Source: Flavobacteriales bacterium UBA2306 (GTDB taxonomy: Bacteria > Bacteroidota > Bacteroidia > Flavobacteriales > Weeksellaceae). From it: DNA of 64,000 nucleotides. The notes under the pieces were generated by a model. The model did not search any database, had not been told where the DNA came from, and saw nothing but the letters and a program-made list of their open reading frames with translations. Of the stretch, positions 42,955-51,499 are shown one piece after another (within the stretch, counting starts at the first letter, position 1; each line of letters starts with the position of its first letter). The stretch spans positions 178,299 to 242,298 of the forward strand of contig DDVS01000005.1 of assembly GCA_002345565.1 (NCBI GenBank). The letters run 5' to 3'. A program made the position numbers and the translations under genes.

Positions 42955-43695
42955 ATGAAGAAAGTATTTTGTAGTTTAACTCTTGTTACAACTATGTTTA
43001 TCAACGCTCAAACTCAGATTATCGCCCATCGTGGTTTTTGGAATACACAGCCAAAAACTTCGGAAAATTCGATTAAGGCTTTAGAAAATGCTCAGCAATT
43101 AAAGATTTATGGAGCCGAATTCGATATTCATATGACCAAGGACGGGAAATTGGTCATCAATCACGATGAACATCACGGGAAAATGGAAATCTCGGAAACA
43201 GATTTTTCTGATTTAAGAAAACTAAAATTATCCAACGGAGAAAAACTTCCAACCCTGAAAGATTATCTGAAACAAGGCAGAAAAGATGCTTCCGTAAAAT
43301 TAATTATCGAAATCAAACCAAGCAAATCCAAAGACCGTGAAAACGAAATCGTTACCAAAGTTCTGAAAACCGTAAAAGAACTCGGACTCGACAGTCAAAG
43401 CAATTACATCTCGTTCAGTCTTAATATTTGTAAAGAAATCAAAAAACAGAATCCGTCTGCAAAAGTTCAATATCTTGAAGGAAATCTTTCGCCACAGCAA
43501 ATCAAAGCAGAAGGTTTGGACGGACTGGATTATCATTACAGCGTTTTCGAGAAAAACCCGACTTGGATTTCAGAAGCCAATTCGCTTGGATTGATTACCA
43601 ATTCCTGGACTGTGAATGATATCAAAGTTTACGAAGCGCTCAAAAATCAAGGAATCCAATTTATAACGACAAACATTCCTGACCAATTGAAATAA
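42955..43695 (+). CDS. Secreted glycerophosphodiester phosphodiesterase
   Basis: A 246-residue protein started at the ATG at 42955, which gives a clean signal peptide (KKVFCSLTLVTTMFINAQ). The GDPD TIM-barrel motifs are present: IIAHRGFWNTQPKTSENSIKA (split: IIAHRGFW and KTSENSIKA), the acidic pair in GAEFDIHMTKDG, INHDEHHGK, a LIIEIKP strand and the C-terminal TNSWTVND. The enzyme hydrolyses glycerophosphodiesters to glycerol-3-phosphate and an alcohol, here in the periplasm or outside the cell. At 246 residues it is of the shorter bacterial type. It is followed by a palindromic repeat. Confidence 0.93.
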   Translation: MKKVFCSLTLVTTMFINAQTQIIAHRGFWNTQPKTSENSIKALENAQQLKIYGAEFDIHMTKDGKLVINHDEHHGKMEISETDFSDLRKLKLSNGEKLPTLKDYLKQGRKDASVKLIIEIKPSKSKDRENEIVTKVLKTVKELGLDSQSNYISFSLNICKEIKKQNPSAKVQYLEGNLSPQQIKAEGLDGLDYHYSVFEKNPTWISEANSLGLITNSWTVNDIKVYEALKNQGIQFITTNIPDQLK

Positions 43696-43708
43696 TATCA
43701 CTAGGAAT

Positions 43709-43814
43709 GGGCTTTAGCCCGTTTTCAAAAGATTATAAATAATCCGGCTTTAGCCAAAATGTAAGTTTTGGCTAAAGCCTTTGATTTTTATATTAATTCA
43801 TCGGGCTAAAGCCC
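43709..43814. repeat. Nested palindromic repeat (GGGCTTTAGCCC type)
   Basis: GGGCTTTAGCCC (43709-43720) and GGGCTAAAGCCC (43803-43814) face each other and enclose a perfect 14-bp hairpin, GGCTTTAGCCAAAA (43746-43759) with TTTTGGCTAAAGCC (43766-43779). The whole can form one long cruciform or RNA hairpin. No coding frame. It belongs to a style of interspersed palindrome seen in flavobacterial genomes. Confidence 0.75.
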
Positions 43815-43899
43815 GACGCAATTAGATTCAATCGAATTTCTCAATGATAAACTTTTATTAAATCATAAGACTTTATTCGGATTTTAAACGTGTGGTTGG

Positions 43900-43907
43900 T
43901 AAATTTG
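43900..43907 (+). promoter_or_regulatory. Bacteroidota -7 box (TAAATTTG) of the SDR gene
   Basis: Exact TAnnTTTG, 26 nt before the ATG at 43934; it lies within the open frame upstream of that ATG and so argues against a GTG start at 43892. Confidence 0.6.
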
Positions 43908-43933
43908 CACCTTCAAATTTTATAAATCAGATT

Positions 43934-44647
43934 ATGAATCTTAAAGGAAAAAATGCCATTATCACGGGCGGTGGAAGAGGGCTTGGAAAAGCTGTAGCTC
44001 AGATTCTTGCCAACGAAGGTGTCAATATTGGTATCACAGGAAGAAACGAAAATTATCTCAAAATAGCAGTTAACGAACTGAAACAAACCGGCGTGAAAGT
44101 AGCTTACGCCGTTTTCAGCGTCGATAACGAATTAGAAGTAAAAGCAGGAATCGAATCTCTGGCAAACGAATTAGGTGGAATCGATATTTTGGTCAACAAT
44201 GCGGGAATCGGTGACTTTGGAAGCATCGAGGAAATGGCTTCTGATGTTTGGGAACAAGTTATCAAAACCAATCTTTTCGGTGTTTATTACACATCCAAAG
44301 CGGTTTATCCGTTTTTGAAAGAGAAAGGACAAGGTGACATTGTGAATGTCGCTTCCACAGCAGGATTGAAAGGCGGACCAAATATGTCGGCTTACGCAGC
44401 TTCCAAAGCGGCGGTGATTTCTCTTTCGCAGTCGATGATGGCAGAATGGAGAAAGCAGAATATCCGCGTGATTACCTTGACTCCGAGCACCATTGCTTCC
44501 GATATGAGCATCAGTGGCGGTTTGACAGACGGTAATCCGGACAAAGTTCTTCAGCCAGAAGATTTCGCAGAATGGGTAAGAGATATCCTGAAAATGAACA
44601 GACGCGCATTGATTGCGAACGGTTCTATTTTCTCCACTAATCCTTAG
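43934..44647 (+). CDS. SDR-family oxidoreductase (3-ketoacyl-ACP reductase-like)
   Basis: A 237-residue classical short-chain dehydrogenase. Started at MNLKGKNAIITGGGRGLGKA: the cofactor motif TGGGRGLG, NNAGIGDFG, then S-x12-Y-x3-K with the catalytic S in VASTAG, Y and K in SAYAASKAAV. R/K residues after the second strand (TGRNENYL) suggest NADP. Such enzymes reduce a ketone or oxidise an alcohol; the annotation as ketoacyl reductase is only by resemblance. It has its own promoter and a strong terminator. Confidence 0.88.
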   Translation: MNLKGKNAIITGGGRGLGKAVAQILANEGVNIGITGRNENYLKIAVNELKQTGVKVAYAVFSVDNELEVKAGIESLANELGGIDILVNNAGIGDFGSIEEMASDVWEQVIKTNLFGVYYTSKAVYPFLKEKGQGDIVNVASTAGLKGGPNMSAYAASKAAVISLSQSMMAEWRKQNIRVITLTPSTIASDMSISGGLTDGNPDKVLQPEDFAEWVRDILKMNRRALIANGSIFSTNP

Positions 44648-44672
44648 TTAGAATAAAGTAATTCTAAATATC

Positions 44673-44712
44673 AACCCTTTCAGAGTTTCAAACTTTGAAA
44701 GGGTTTTGTTTT
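44673..44712 (+). terminator. Strong Rho-independent terminator after the SDR gene
   Basis: A near-perfect long hairpin: AACCCTTTCA (44673-44682) with TGAAAGGGTT (44696-44705), with AGTTT/AAACT paired inside, then T-rich sequence. Confidence 0.9.
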
Positions 44713-44745
44713 ATATTAAGTTCTATTTAAGTATCTGTTATAAGG

Positions 44746-44813
44746 CTTCGACTCCGCTCAGCTTAACAACTTTCTCGATAGATATTAAAATGTCACCCTT
44801 AGCGGAGTCGAAG
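44746..44813. repeat. Inverted repeat (CTTCGACTCCGCT type)
   Basis: Perfect 13-bp arms, CTTCGACTCCGCT (44746-44758) and AGCGGAGTCGAAG (44801-44813), followed by GGTTTTT. Another version of the same sequence is found inside the element at 38116-38135. It is a common interspersed type in Bacteroidota. It fills the space between the SDR gene and the M28 peptidase gene. Confidence 0.75.
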
Positions 44814-44899
44814 GGTTTTTAGCTTAGGAATGGTTTCGTTATTTAATCTTTGCGTTTAAATACACTTATCCCTATCTTTATCGGAATCAAATAAAAGAT

Positions 44900-46468
44900 A
44901 TGAAGAGAAACTCAATTTTAGCAATGTCTGCTGTTTTCTTTGCAACGCAGATCACTTTAGTCAACGCTCAAAACAAATCCGAAGAAAAACTTAATCCAAT
45001 CGTTCAAAGTTTTGTTAATGAAGCCAATGATAATTCCCAGTTGGAAAATATGGCTTTCGAACTTTTGGACGGCATAGGACCTCGTCTTGTAGGAACACCT
45101 GAGATGTTAGCGGCTAACAATTACACCGCTGACAAACTGAAATCTTGGGGAATCGATGCTAATCTTCAGCAATTCGGAACGTGGAAAGGTTGGCAGCGTG
45201 GAACTACACACGTAGATTTGGTTTATCCAAGAACCAAAACCTTGTCTGCAACACAATTAGCGTGGAGTCCGGCAACTAAAAAAGCAGTAGAAGCAGAAGT
45301 GGTAATCCTTCCAAAAGTATCTTCCAAAGCGGAGTTTGATAAATGGTTGCCTTCTGCAAAAGGAAAAATTGTTTTGATGGCTCAATATCAGAAAATCGGT
45401 CGTTCTGATGAACAGATTAAAGAATTTGCAACACCAGAATTATATGAAAAACTGAAAGCTGAAAAAGAGCAGGCTAAAAAAGATTTCGCAAATTATATCA
45501 AAACAATCGGTTATGATAATACAACCTTGCCCGAAGCTCTTGAAAAAGCTGGAGCTGTAGGAATTGCCATTTCCAACTGGACAGGAATTCATAGCACCAA
45601 TCGTGTTTTTGGAGCTAAGACCAAATCAATTCCAATGTTCGATATCGATTTAGAAGATTATGGAATGTTGTATAGAATGGCAGAAAAAGGTACAAAACCG
45701 AGAATTAAAGTAGATGCACAATCCAAAGTTCTACCAGAAGCTAAGTCTTTCAACACCATCGGAATGATAAAAGGCTCAGAAAAACCGAATGAATATGTGA
45801 TTCTTTCTGCTCATCTCGATTCTTGGGATGGCGCACAAGGTGCTACTGACAACGGGACAGGAACTTTGACAATGCTGGAAACAATGAGAATCCTTAAAAA
45901 ATATTATCCAAATCCAAAACGTACCATTGTTGTTGGACTTTGGGGAAGTGAGGAACAAGGTCTGAATGGCTCAAGAGGTTTTGTTGCTGATAATCCGGAA
46001 ATCATCAAAGGTGTGCAGGCGGTTTTCAATCAGGATAATGGAACGGGTAGAGTAGTAGATATCAGTGGACAAGGTTTCAAAGATTCTTATGTTTACATCG
46101 GAAGATGGCTGGATGCAGCACCTAAAAAAGTAAAAGACCAAGTTAAAAGTACTTTTCCGGGAATGCCGGGAGGTGGAGGCTCCGACCACGCATCGTTTGT
46201 GGCTGCAGGAGTTCCGGGATTTTCTTTGAGTTCGCTTAACTGGGGTTACTTCGGTTATACTTGGCATACAACCAAAGATACCTATGACAAAATCGTTTTT
46301 GATGAGTTGAAGAACAATGTGATTCTGACAGCAACTTTAGCTTATATGGCTTCGGAAGATCCAGAGTTTGTGAGCAGAGAAAAGCGTGTGATGCCAACTA
46401 ATGAAAAAGGCGAAACTGTAAAATGGCCGGAAGCTAGAGAACCAAAAAGAAGCAGTAAAGATTATTAA
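44900..46468 (+). CDS. Secreted M28-family zinc aminopeptidase/carboxypeptidase
   Basis: A 522-residue protein with a signal peptide (LAMSAVFFATQITLVNAQ). A PA-like inserted domain (about 130-290) with VEAEVVILPKVS precedes the M28 catalytic domain. The dizinc ligands are present in order: His-Asp in LSAHLDSWDG, Asp in GATDNGTGT, the Glu pair in LWGSEEQGLNGSR, Asp in FNQDNGTGR, and His in YTWHTTKDTYDKI; GGGSDHASF is typical for the family. It trims peptides in the periplasm or on the cell surface and resembles the carboxypeptidase Q group. No T9SS sorting domain is seen at the C-terminus. It is transcribed alone. Confidence 0.92.
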   Translation: MKRNSILAMSAVFFATQITLVNAQNKSEEKLNPIVQSFVNEANDNSQLENMAFELLDGIGPRLVGTPEMLAANNYTADKLKSWGIDANLQQFGTWKGWQRGTTHVDLVYPRTKTLSATQLAWSPATKKAVEAEVVILPKVSSKAEFDKWLPSAKGKIVLMAQYQKIGRSDEQIKEFATPELYEKLKAEKEQAKKDFANYIKTIGYDNTTLPEALEKAGAVGIAISNWTGIHSTNRVFGAKTKSIPMFDIDLEDYGMLYRMAEKGTKPRIKVDAQSKVLPEAKSFNTIGMIKGSEKPNEYVILSAHLDSWDGAQGATDNGTGTLTMLETMRILKKYYPNPKRTIVVGLWGSEEQGLNGSRGFVADNPEIIKGVQAVFNQDNGTGRVVDISGQGFKDSYVYIGRWLDAAPKKVKDQVKSTFPGMPGGGGSDHASFVAAGVPGFSLSSLNWGYFGYTWHTTKDTYDKIVFDELKNNVILTATLAYMASEDPEFVSREKRVMPTNEKGETVKWPEAREPKRSSKDY

Positions 46469-46526
46469 TCTAAAAGAAAATTGATATTGGAGTTTACAAG
46501 TTAGATTTCAATCAAAAATAAATAAG

Positions 46527-46557
46527 AAAGCGACAAAATTTTTTGTCGCTTTTTTTG
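46527..46557. terminator. Bidirectional terminator between M28 peptidase and MFS genes
   Basis: Perfect 12-bp stem AAAGCGACAAAA (46527-46538) with TTTTGTCGCTTT (46541-46552), T-run on the right and A-rich on the left; lies between two convergent genes. Confidence 0.85.
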
Positions 46558-46567
46558 ATTTTGAAAT

Positions 46568-48142
46568 TTAGATAGGAAGTAATGGTCGGAAGTGTACATA
46601 CACTTTTTTCTCTCGGATATAATAACAGACAAGCAAAAACAAAATCGCCATAGAAAACCAAATCATCAAAGAATAATAATCCATAATAGACCTTAGCAGA
46701 ATCTGATTGTCCAGTTGTGCTTTGAATACTTTTTGTGTTACTAGTGGAACTGTTTTCTCCTCCAAACCATTAGCTCCGAGATAAGCTTTAATCTGATTGA
46801 TTTTATCGAGATAGTATTGATTGTTGTAATTGATATAATCCAAAAATCTGTTATAATGCAGATTGTAGTGGTAAACTGTGAAAAATTTAGTCAAAAAAGT
46901 GCTGGTTGTGTAGCCTAAAAATCTTATAACCAGCCCAAAAGCAGCGGCAGAAGGCGCAAGGTAGTACGGGACAATACTGATGATAAACAAAATCGTAGGA
47001 ACCATTATAAGACCGACACCCAATCCGTGTGCAAATAGCGGAATACTGTAGTAGCTTTCATTCCCTGCATTATCCAGCATCTTTGTCATACAAATGTGAT
47101 AAATCATCAATGAAACAAAACCGCACATCCAGAGCCAGATGACGTTCGATTGTTTGATTTGATGCCAAGCCGCCAAAGTCACACCAGCAATTATTCCGAT
47201 GAGATTAAAGACAAACATATACGAAATATGCCTTGGGTCCATATGAAGCACATTTTTGTAAAAACTCCCGACATAGGTAAAAGAGAATCGCTCGATGTAC
47301 ATAAAGAACAAGAGCATTGCGCCCCACAGATATTGTTTTTGTTTAAAGATAGAAAGATCAATATAAGGTCTTTTCAAGGTGAGCTGACGAATTGCAAATA
47401 ATAATATTGCTAACCCAATCATTACCGAAACTTGAATAATTTTAAGACTTTCAAACCAATAATATTGTTGTCCATAGACACTCAAATAGCCCAATCCAAT
47501 TAGTATTACAGCCAGCAAAATAAAACTGCTCATATCCAACTGAATCAACGTGTGTCGATGAAATACTTTGGCAGAAGAGATGCAAACCAAAACAATGATT
47601 ACGCTCACAGCAAACATCACCATCGATAGTTTATAGACAATGTCAAAATTATACTGGTCGATGAGGTCTGCGGTAATCAGGTTGTTAAAAGATGTCGTAC
47701 AAAGTAACATCCCGAAAAACAAGCTGTAGGTCACTTCTTTGGCTCTGTAAGATTTCATAAATCTGATAGCCATCGACATATAGAGATTCACGGCACTTGC
47801 AAAAAGCATCCCTTGAACAAATCTGACAATGAAAACCACCAACAGAATCTGAGATGAGAACAGCAGATAACAACACAGTAGTTGGAACAACTGAAACTGG
47901 ATAAAGTATTGCTTAGAAGTGAAGTAATTATAAAATCTCCTTTCCAAACAATAGAATGATGCAAACCCTGCATAGTAAAGAGAAATCGTAAACTGGATGT
48001 CATTTGGTTCTATGCCGTAATAACCCGCAGCAACATCCTCATTGGCCATTGGCAGGAAAAACATAATCATATTGGGCAACAACAATGTAAAAAGAATTGT
48101 TTTTGCCAGCCAATTCGGAACCCATTCTTTGAATAATGTCAT
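46568..48142 (-). CDS. MFS transporter of the second EmrAB-type operon
   Basis: A 524-residue inner-membrane protein with about 12-14 hydrophobic segments. It is a divergent MFS protein: NEDVAAGYYGIEPNDIQFTI takes the place of the usual TM1 acidic motif, and the motif A loop is weak (LERRFYNYFTSKQY). It is recognised mostly from its place at the end of an operon with a TolC and an HlyD gene (13-nt gap). Large aromatic content (many Tyr and Phe) distinguishes it from the first pump at 36409, so a different substrate range is likely. Confidence 0.82.
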   Translation of the reverse strand: MTLFKEWVPNWLAKTILFTLLLPNMIMFFLPMANEDVAAGYYGIEPNDIQFTISLYYAGFASFYCLERRFYNYFTSKQYFIQFQLFQLLCCYLLFSSQILLVVFIVRFVQGMLFASAVNLYMSMAIRFMKSYRAKEVTYSLFFGMLLCTTSFNNLITADLIDQYNFDIVYKLSMVMFAVSVIIVLVCISSAKVFHRHTLIQLDMSSFILLAVILIGLGYLSVYGQQYYWFESLKIIQVSVMIGLAILLFAIRQLTLKRPYIDLSIFKQKQYLWGAMLLFFMYIERFSFTYVGSFYKNVLHMDPRHISYMFVFNLIGIIAGVTLAAWHQIKQSNVIWLWMCGFVSLMIYHICMTKMLDNAGNESYYSIPLFAHGLGVGLIMVPTILFIISIVPYYLAPSAAAFGLVIRFLGYTTSTFLTKFFTVYHYNLHYNRFLDYINYNNQYYLDKINQIKAYLGANGLEEKTVPLVTQKVFKAQLDNQILLRSIMDYYSLMIWFSMAILFLLVCYYIREKKVYVHFRPLLPI

Positions 48143-48155
48143 TTTCTTTGTTGGA

Positions 48156-49202
48156 TTAATGATGAGGAATTGTAACAGTCACATTCATCCCTGAAAGTAT
48201 TTTGGAACGCCATTCTTTGCTGAGGTTAATGATTTCTATCTTAACAGGAATACGCTGAACTATCTTCACAAAGTTCCCAGTAGCATTATCTGGAGGAAGC
48301 AAAGAAAAACTAGAACCAGTTGCTGGAGAAAATGCCAATATCTTTCCTTCGAATTTCTCATCAGGATAAGCATCTACCGTGATAGAAACCTTGTCGCCAA
48401 TTCCGAAATGTGAAATCTGAGTTTCTTTAAAATTAGCCATAATCCATTTAGGATTTTCATCATTTACGATATAACAGAGGTGTTCTTCATCGTCAATCAT
48501 TTGTCCTTTTTCGATTTTACGTTTCCCTAATCGACCGTTGTACGGAGCAGTAATTACGGTATAACTTACGTCCAGATTTTTACGTTGTTTTACTTCATTC
48601 AGTCGAGATTTTTCGGCACCAATGATGGCTTTTTCCTGATTTAGGTCTTCCGCTTTTTCTTTTGCTACTCTGTAATGTTGCTCTGCTTGTGACAGGTCAC
48701 TTTTATAGATATTAAGACTGGCTTCTATCTGCTCCAGTTTTTGTGCGGTGGCAGATTTCTCTTTGTAGAGTTGTTTGTATCTCTCATATTCCAGATTTTC
48801 TTTCCATACTTTTATTTTGGCCGCTTCTATAGCTTGGTACGCTTCTTTTGCTTCGGCTTCCAGCGTTTGTCTTTGTTGATTCAAGACTTGGGTATTGGCA
48901 TTTTGTTTCTGGAGTTCTGCACCTACTTGGTTAGCATCCAGTTTATATTCTCGGCTATCGATGATGAATAATGTGTCGCCTGCTTTCACGTTGTCATAAT
49001 CATTGAACCGTACTTCTCTTACATAACCACTCACTCTTGCGATCACGGGGTTGATGTATTCTACCACCTGAGCGTCATTGGTAGTTTCATTATGTAAGAA
49101 ATGATAGATGGAGATGGCAGCTTTTATCATAACAAAAAGCACAAAAATCCACGCCACAGCAGAGGTGAATTTGACTAAGGTTTTACGATGAGATACTTTC
49201 AT
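48156..49202 (-). CDS. HlyD/EmrA-family membrane-fusion protein of the second operon
   Basis: A 348-residue adaptor: N-terminal transmembrane helix (FTSAVAWIFVLFVMIKAAIS), lipoyl half (TTNDAQVVEYINPVIARVSG, VKAGDTLFIIDSREY), a long coiled-coil (about residues 75-205), the second lipoyl half (DVSYTVITAPYNGRLGKRKI), and the family signature FSPATGSSFSLLPPDNATGN near residue 290. It starts one base after the TolC stop codon, so the two are tightly coupled. It joins the MFS pump to the TolC channel. Confidence 0.92.
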   Translation of the reverse strand: MKVSHRKTLVKFTSAVAWIFVLFVMIKAAISIYHFLHNETTNDAQVVEYINPVIARVSGYVREVRFNDYDNVKAGDTLFIIDSREYKLDANQVGAELQKQNANTQVLNQQRQTLEAEAKEAYQAIEAAKIKVWKENLEYERYKQLYKEKSATAQKLEQIEASLNIYKSDLSQAEQHYRVAKEKAEDLNQEKAIIGAEKSRLNEVKQRKNLDVSYTVITAPYNGRLGKRKIEKGQMIDDEEHLCYIVNDENPKWIMANFKETQISHFGIGDKVSITVDAYPDEKFEGKILAFSPATGSSFSLLPPDNATGNFVKIVQRIPVKIEIINLSKEWRSKILSGMNVTVTIPHH

Positions 49203-49203
49203 T

Positions 49204-50520
49204 TTATAGGGTTCCGGTTTCGTATTTTAGAGAGTAGTAGCTTTTTAGGACATTCATTTTGGATTGTTCTAGTTCAAATTGGGCTTGTACCTGCAATAGA
49301 TTAGCATCCAAAAGGTCTGTGATGAGAGCGGTCTGGTTGAAATAAGCGTTTTTCAAAATCCTCGCATTTTCATTAGCATATTGCAGATTTTGTTCAAAGA
49401 CTTTTTCGTGTTTCAGAGCTTCGTCGTATTCGTAATACGCTTTGTAGATTTGGGTTCGTATATTATCATTGGTGAATTGATGATGCAGTTGGGCAGAACT
49501 CAATTCTATTTTAGCTTCTTGCACTTGATGCTTGTTATGGTAGATACTGCTGATGTCATAAGACGCTTGCAGACCTACGAGCCCCAAACTGTACCAATTG
49601 GGGTTGTAGTTATAAAGGAACACTTGCGGATTGGCAAATTGGAAAGAACCTATCAGCCCTATTTTAGGATAGTAATTGCCTTTGTCTAGTTTTAATTTGG
49701 TTTCTGCCACTTGGGTGTGTTGTTCAGATAATTCTGCATCGTAGCCTTTTTCCAGAGCTATTTCGATGTAGTCATCTACTGATAAAGCTGTTGTTTCTTC
49801 TTCAATAGACGCTATTTCTGGTTCAATGATTGTTTTGTCATCTTCACCGGTTAAGACATTGATCTGTTGTTGCAAAACGATGATGCTGTTCTCAATCTCG
49901 GTGAGGGTCATTTTTCTTTTACTAAGTTCCAGCTCGGTGCGCAGAACATCACTTTCCAGAATGATTCCGGCTTTGTAGATGTTTTTTATTTCGGAAAGCT
50001 GATGTTCTTTTTCTGCAATATCGTTTTGCATTGTGGTTTTCCATTGGTATTGCAAATGCAGGTCTATAAAAAGATTGGTGGCTTTCAGCTTGGTAAGGCT
50101 GATGAGTTTCTCTTTATCGGTTGCCGAAATATCAGAAAGAATCTTAGCCAGTTTGATTTCATTTTTTAGTTTGAAACCATCAAAGAGATTCATATACAGA
50201 TTGGTCTCTGTATTGTAAAGGGTGTGGATGATATCGTGCTGGACAGGTTTGTGAAGAATACCATTCACATAGACAGGCATATTGGTGGCGTGTCTTATAG
50301 AACCTGTGATACTTAAGGTTGGGAGCTGATTAGATTGAGCTTGTTTAATTTTGGTTTCAGCCAATTGGAGTTTTAGTTGTTCCAGAGCGATTTCTTTGCT
50401 ATGGGTTTCAACTTTACTAAAGAGCTGAGGAAGCGTTAATTGATATTCTTGGGCTTTTAGGAAAGGCTGATACAGACAGACTGATAGTGCTAGAATAAGC
50501 CTGTATTTTTTACAAAACAT
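49204..50520 (-). CDS. TolC-family outer-membrane channel of the second operon
   Basis: A 438-residue protein, started at MFCKKYRLILALSVCLYQPF (50520); eight codons above it lie in the region of the promoter. Signal peptide without lipobox, then EYQLTLPQLFSKVETHSKEI and a second half starting around DDYIEIALEKGYDAELSEQH. The long helical stretches of both repeats are clear. First gene of a three-gene operon tolC-hlyD-MFS, divergent from an AraC regulator with a 107-bp gap. Confidence 0.9.
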   Translation of the reverse strand: MFCKKYRLILALSVCLYQPFLKAQEYQLTLPQLFSKVETHSKEIALEQLKLQLAETKIKQAQSNQLPTLSITGSIRHATNMPVYVNGILHKPVQHDIIHTLYNTETNLYMNLFDGFKLKNEIKLAKILSDISATDKEKLISLTKLKATNLFIDLHLQYQWKTTMQNDIAEKEHQLSEIKNIYKAGIILESDVLRTELELSKRKMTLTEIENSIIVLQQQINVLTGEDDKTIIEPEIASIEEETTALSVDDYIEIALEKGYDAELSEQHTQVAETKLKLDKGNYYPKIGLIGSFQFANPQVFLYNYNPNWYSLGLVGLQASYDISSIYHNKHQVQEAKIELSSAQLHHQFTNDNIRTQIYKAYYEYDEALKHEKVFEQNLQYANENARILKNAYFNQTALITDLLDANLLQVQAQFELEQSKMNVLKSYYSLKYETGTL

Positions 50521-50541
50521 TTTGCGTTTAATTTTAAAATG

Positions 50542-50549
50542 CAAAACTA
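50542..50549 (-). promoter_or_regulatory. Bacteroidota -7 box (TAGTTTTG) of the second efflux operon
   Basis: Exact TAnnTTTG on the minus strand, 21 nt before the ATG at 50520. Upstream lies TTTTGT-N15-ACAAAA (about 50556-50582), a possible regulator site. Confidence 0.55.
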
Positions 50550-50616
50550 AAAGCTTTTGTGTGATGTAATTTTATACAAAATAGACTAATTTTTGTTGAT
50601 TCTTGCCATTTTTATT

Positions 50617-50624
50617 TATCTTTG
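50617..50624 (+). promoter_or_regulatory. Bacteroidota -7 box (TATCTTTG) abutting the AraC start codon
   Basis: Exact TAnnTTTG, then AGT and the ATG at 50628; the message would be leaderless or start inside the first codons. Confidence 0.5.
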
Positions 50625-50627
50625 AGT

Positions 50628-51413
50628 ATGAAATTATTGGATATCCTTCAAGAGATAGATGACTCACCCAAAGATGTTTATCTGGTTCACGAGCGGTTTG
50701 AGAGGCATTATGATATGCATTCTCACCAGCGAGACCAGTTGAGTTTTGTAGAAGGAGGAGTAGCGTATGTCACGATAGAGAATGAGTATCTTGTGGTTCC
50801 GGCAATGCACTTTTTATGGATTCCTGCAGGGGTGCCTCATAAGCTGAATGTATCGCATCACGCCACTCAGTTGCATTCTTTTTATTTCAAAAGTTCAGAG
50901 AAGGCTTTTTACAAAGATTTGGGAATCTATCCTGCCAATCGACTGATTATCGAATTGATTAACTTTTCCCAACGCTGGTCTCATCAGTTTGTGGATTATC
51001 AGGAGCCTTACGCTGCTGCACTTTTTTCTTTGTATGACATTCTTCCTTTGATGGCAGAGCAGCAAATCAAGCTTCAGCTTCCTACTTCCGAACATCCCAA
51101 GATAGAGCAGGTCTTGCAGTATATCCATCAGAACTTCCATACGCCATTGACCTTGAGTGAGATGACCGATCAGTTTCATATGAGTGAGCGGAGCTTCTGC
51201 AGATTATTCAAAAAAGAGCTTCATATTTCTTTTATTCAGTATCTCAAGACATATCGGATTATCCAGTCGATTAGTTTTTTACAGAAGCGGAAAGATTACT
51301 CTATCGAGGAGATTGCCAATGCAACGGGCTACGAATCTCTCGCAGCATTCAGCAATGCTTTTTACGAATATACAGGGATGCGACCGTCGCAGATGCGGAA
51401 GATGATTACTTAA
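50628..51413 (+). CDS. AraC-family regulator of the second efflux operon
   Basis: A 261-residue protein: N-terminal cupin domain (HERFERHYDMHSHQRDQLSF, VPAMHFLWIPAGVPHKLNVS) and a C-terminal AraC double HTH (HQNFHTPLTLSEMTDQFHMS, ERSFCRLFKKELHISFIQYL, IEEIANATGYESLAAFSNAF). The cupin pocket probably senses a small compound. It is divergent from the tolC-hlyD-MFS operon and is the likely regulator of it. Ends at a bidirectional terminator shared with tex. Confidence 0.92.
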   Translation: MKLLDILQEIDDSPKDVYLVHERFERHYDMHSHQRDQLSFVEGGVAYVTIENEYLVVPAMHFLWIPAGVPHKLNVSHHATQLHSFYFKSSEKAFYKDLGIYPANRLIIELINFSQRWSHQFVDYQEPYAAALFSLYDILPLMAEQQIKLQLPTSEHPKIEQVLQYIHQNFHTPLTLSEMTDQFHMSERSFCRLFKKELHISFIQYLKTYRIIQSISFLQKRKDYSIEEIANATGYESLAAFSNAFYEYTGMRPSQMRKMIT

Positions 51414-51437
51414 AGTATTGGCAACAGATAACAATAG

Positions 51438-51465
51438 AAATGTCCCGACAAGGGGACATTTTATC
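51438..51465. terminator. Bidirectional terminator between the AraC gene and tex
   Basis: AAATGTCCC (51438-51446) with GGGACATTT (51453-51461), loop GACAAG, followed by T-rich sequence on the plus strand. Confidence 0.75.
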
Positions 51466-51499
51466 ATTTAATAAAAGAAATATTGGCGCTGATTTTCCA

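Noticed and set aside
46568..48142. That the second MFS protein is a pseudogene because motif A is weak
   Set aside because: Full length, no stop or frameshift, and tightly placed in an intact operon; sequence divergence is enough to explain the weak motif.
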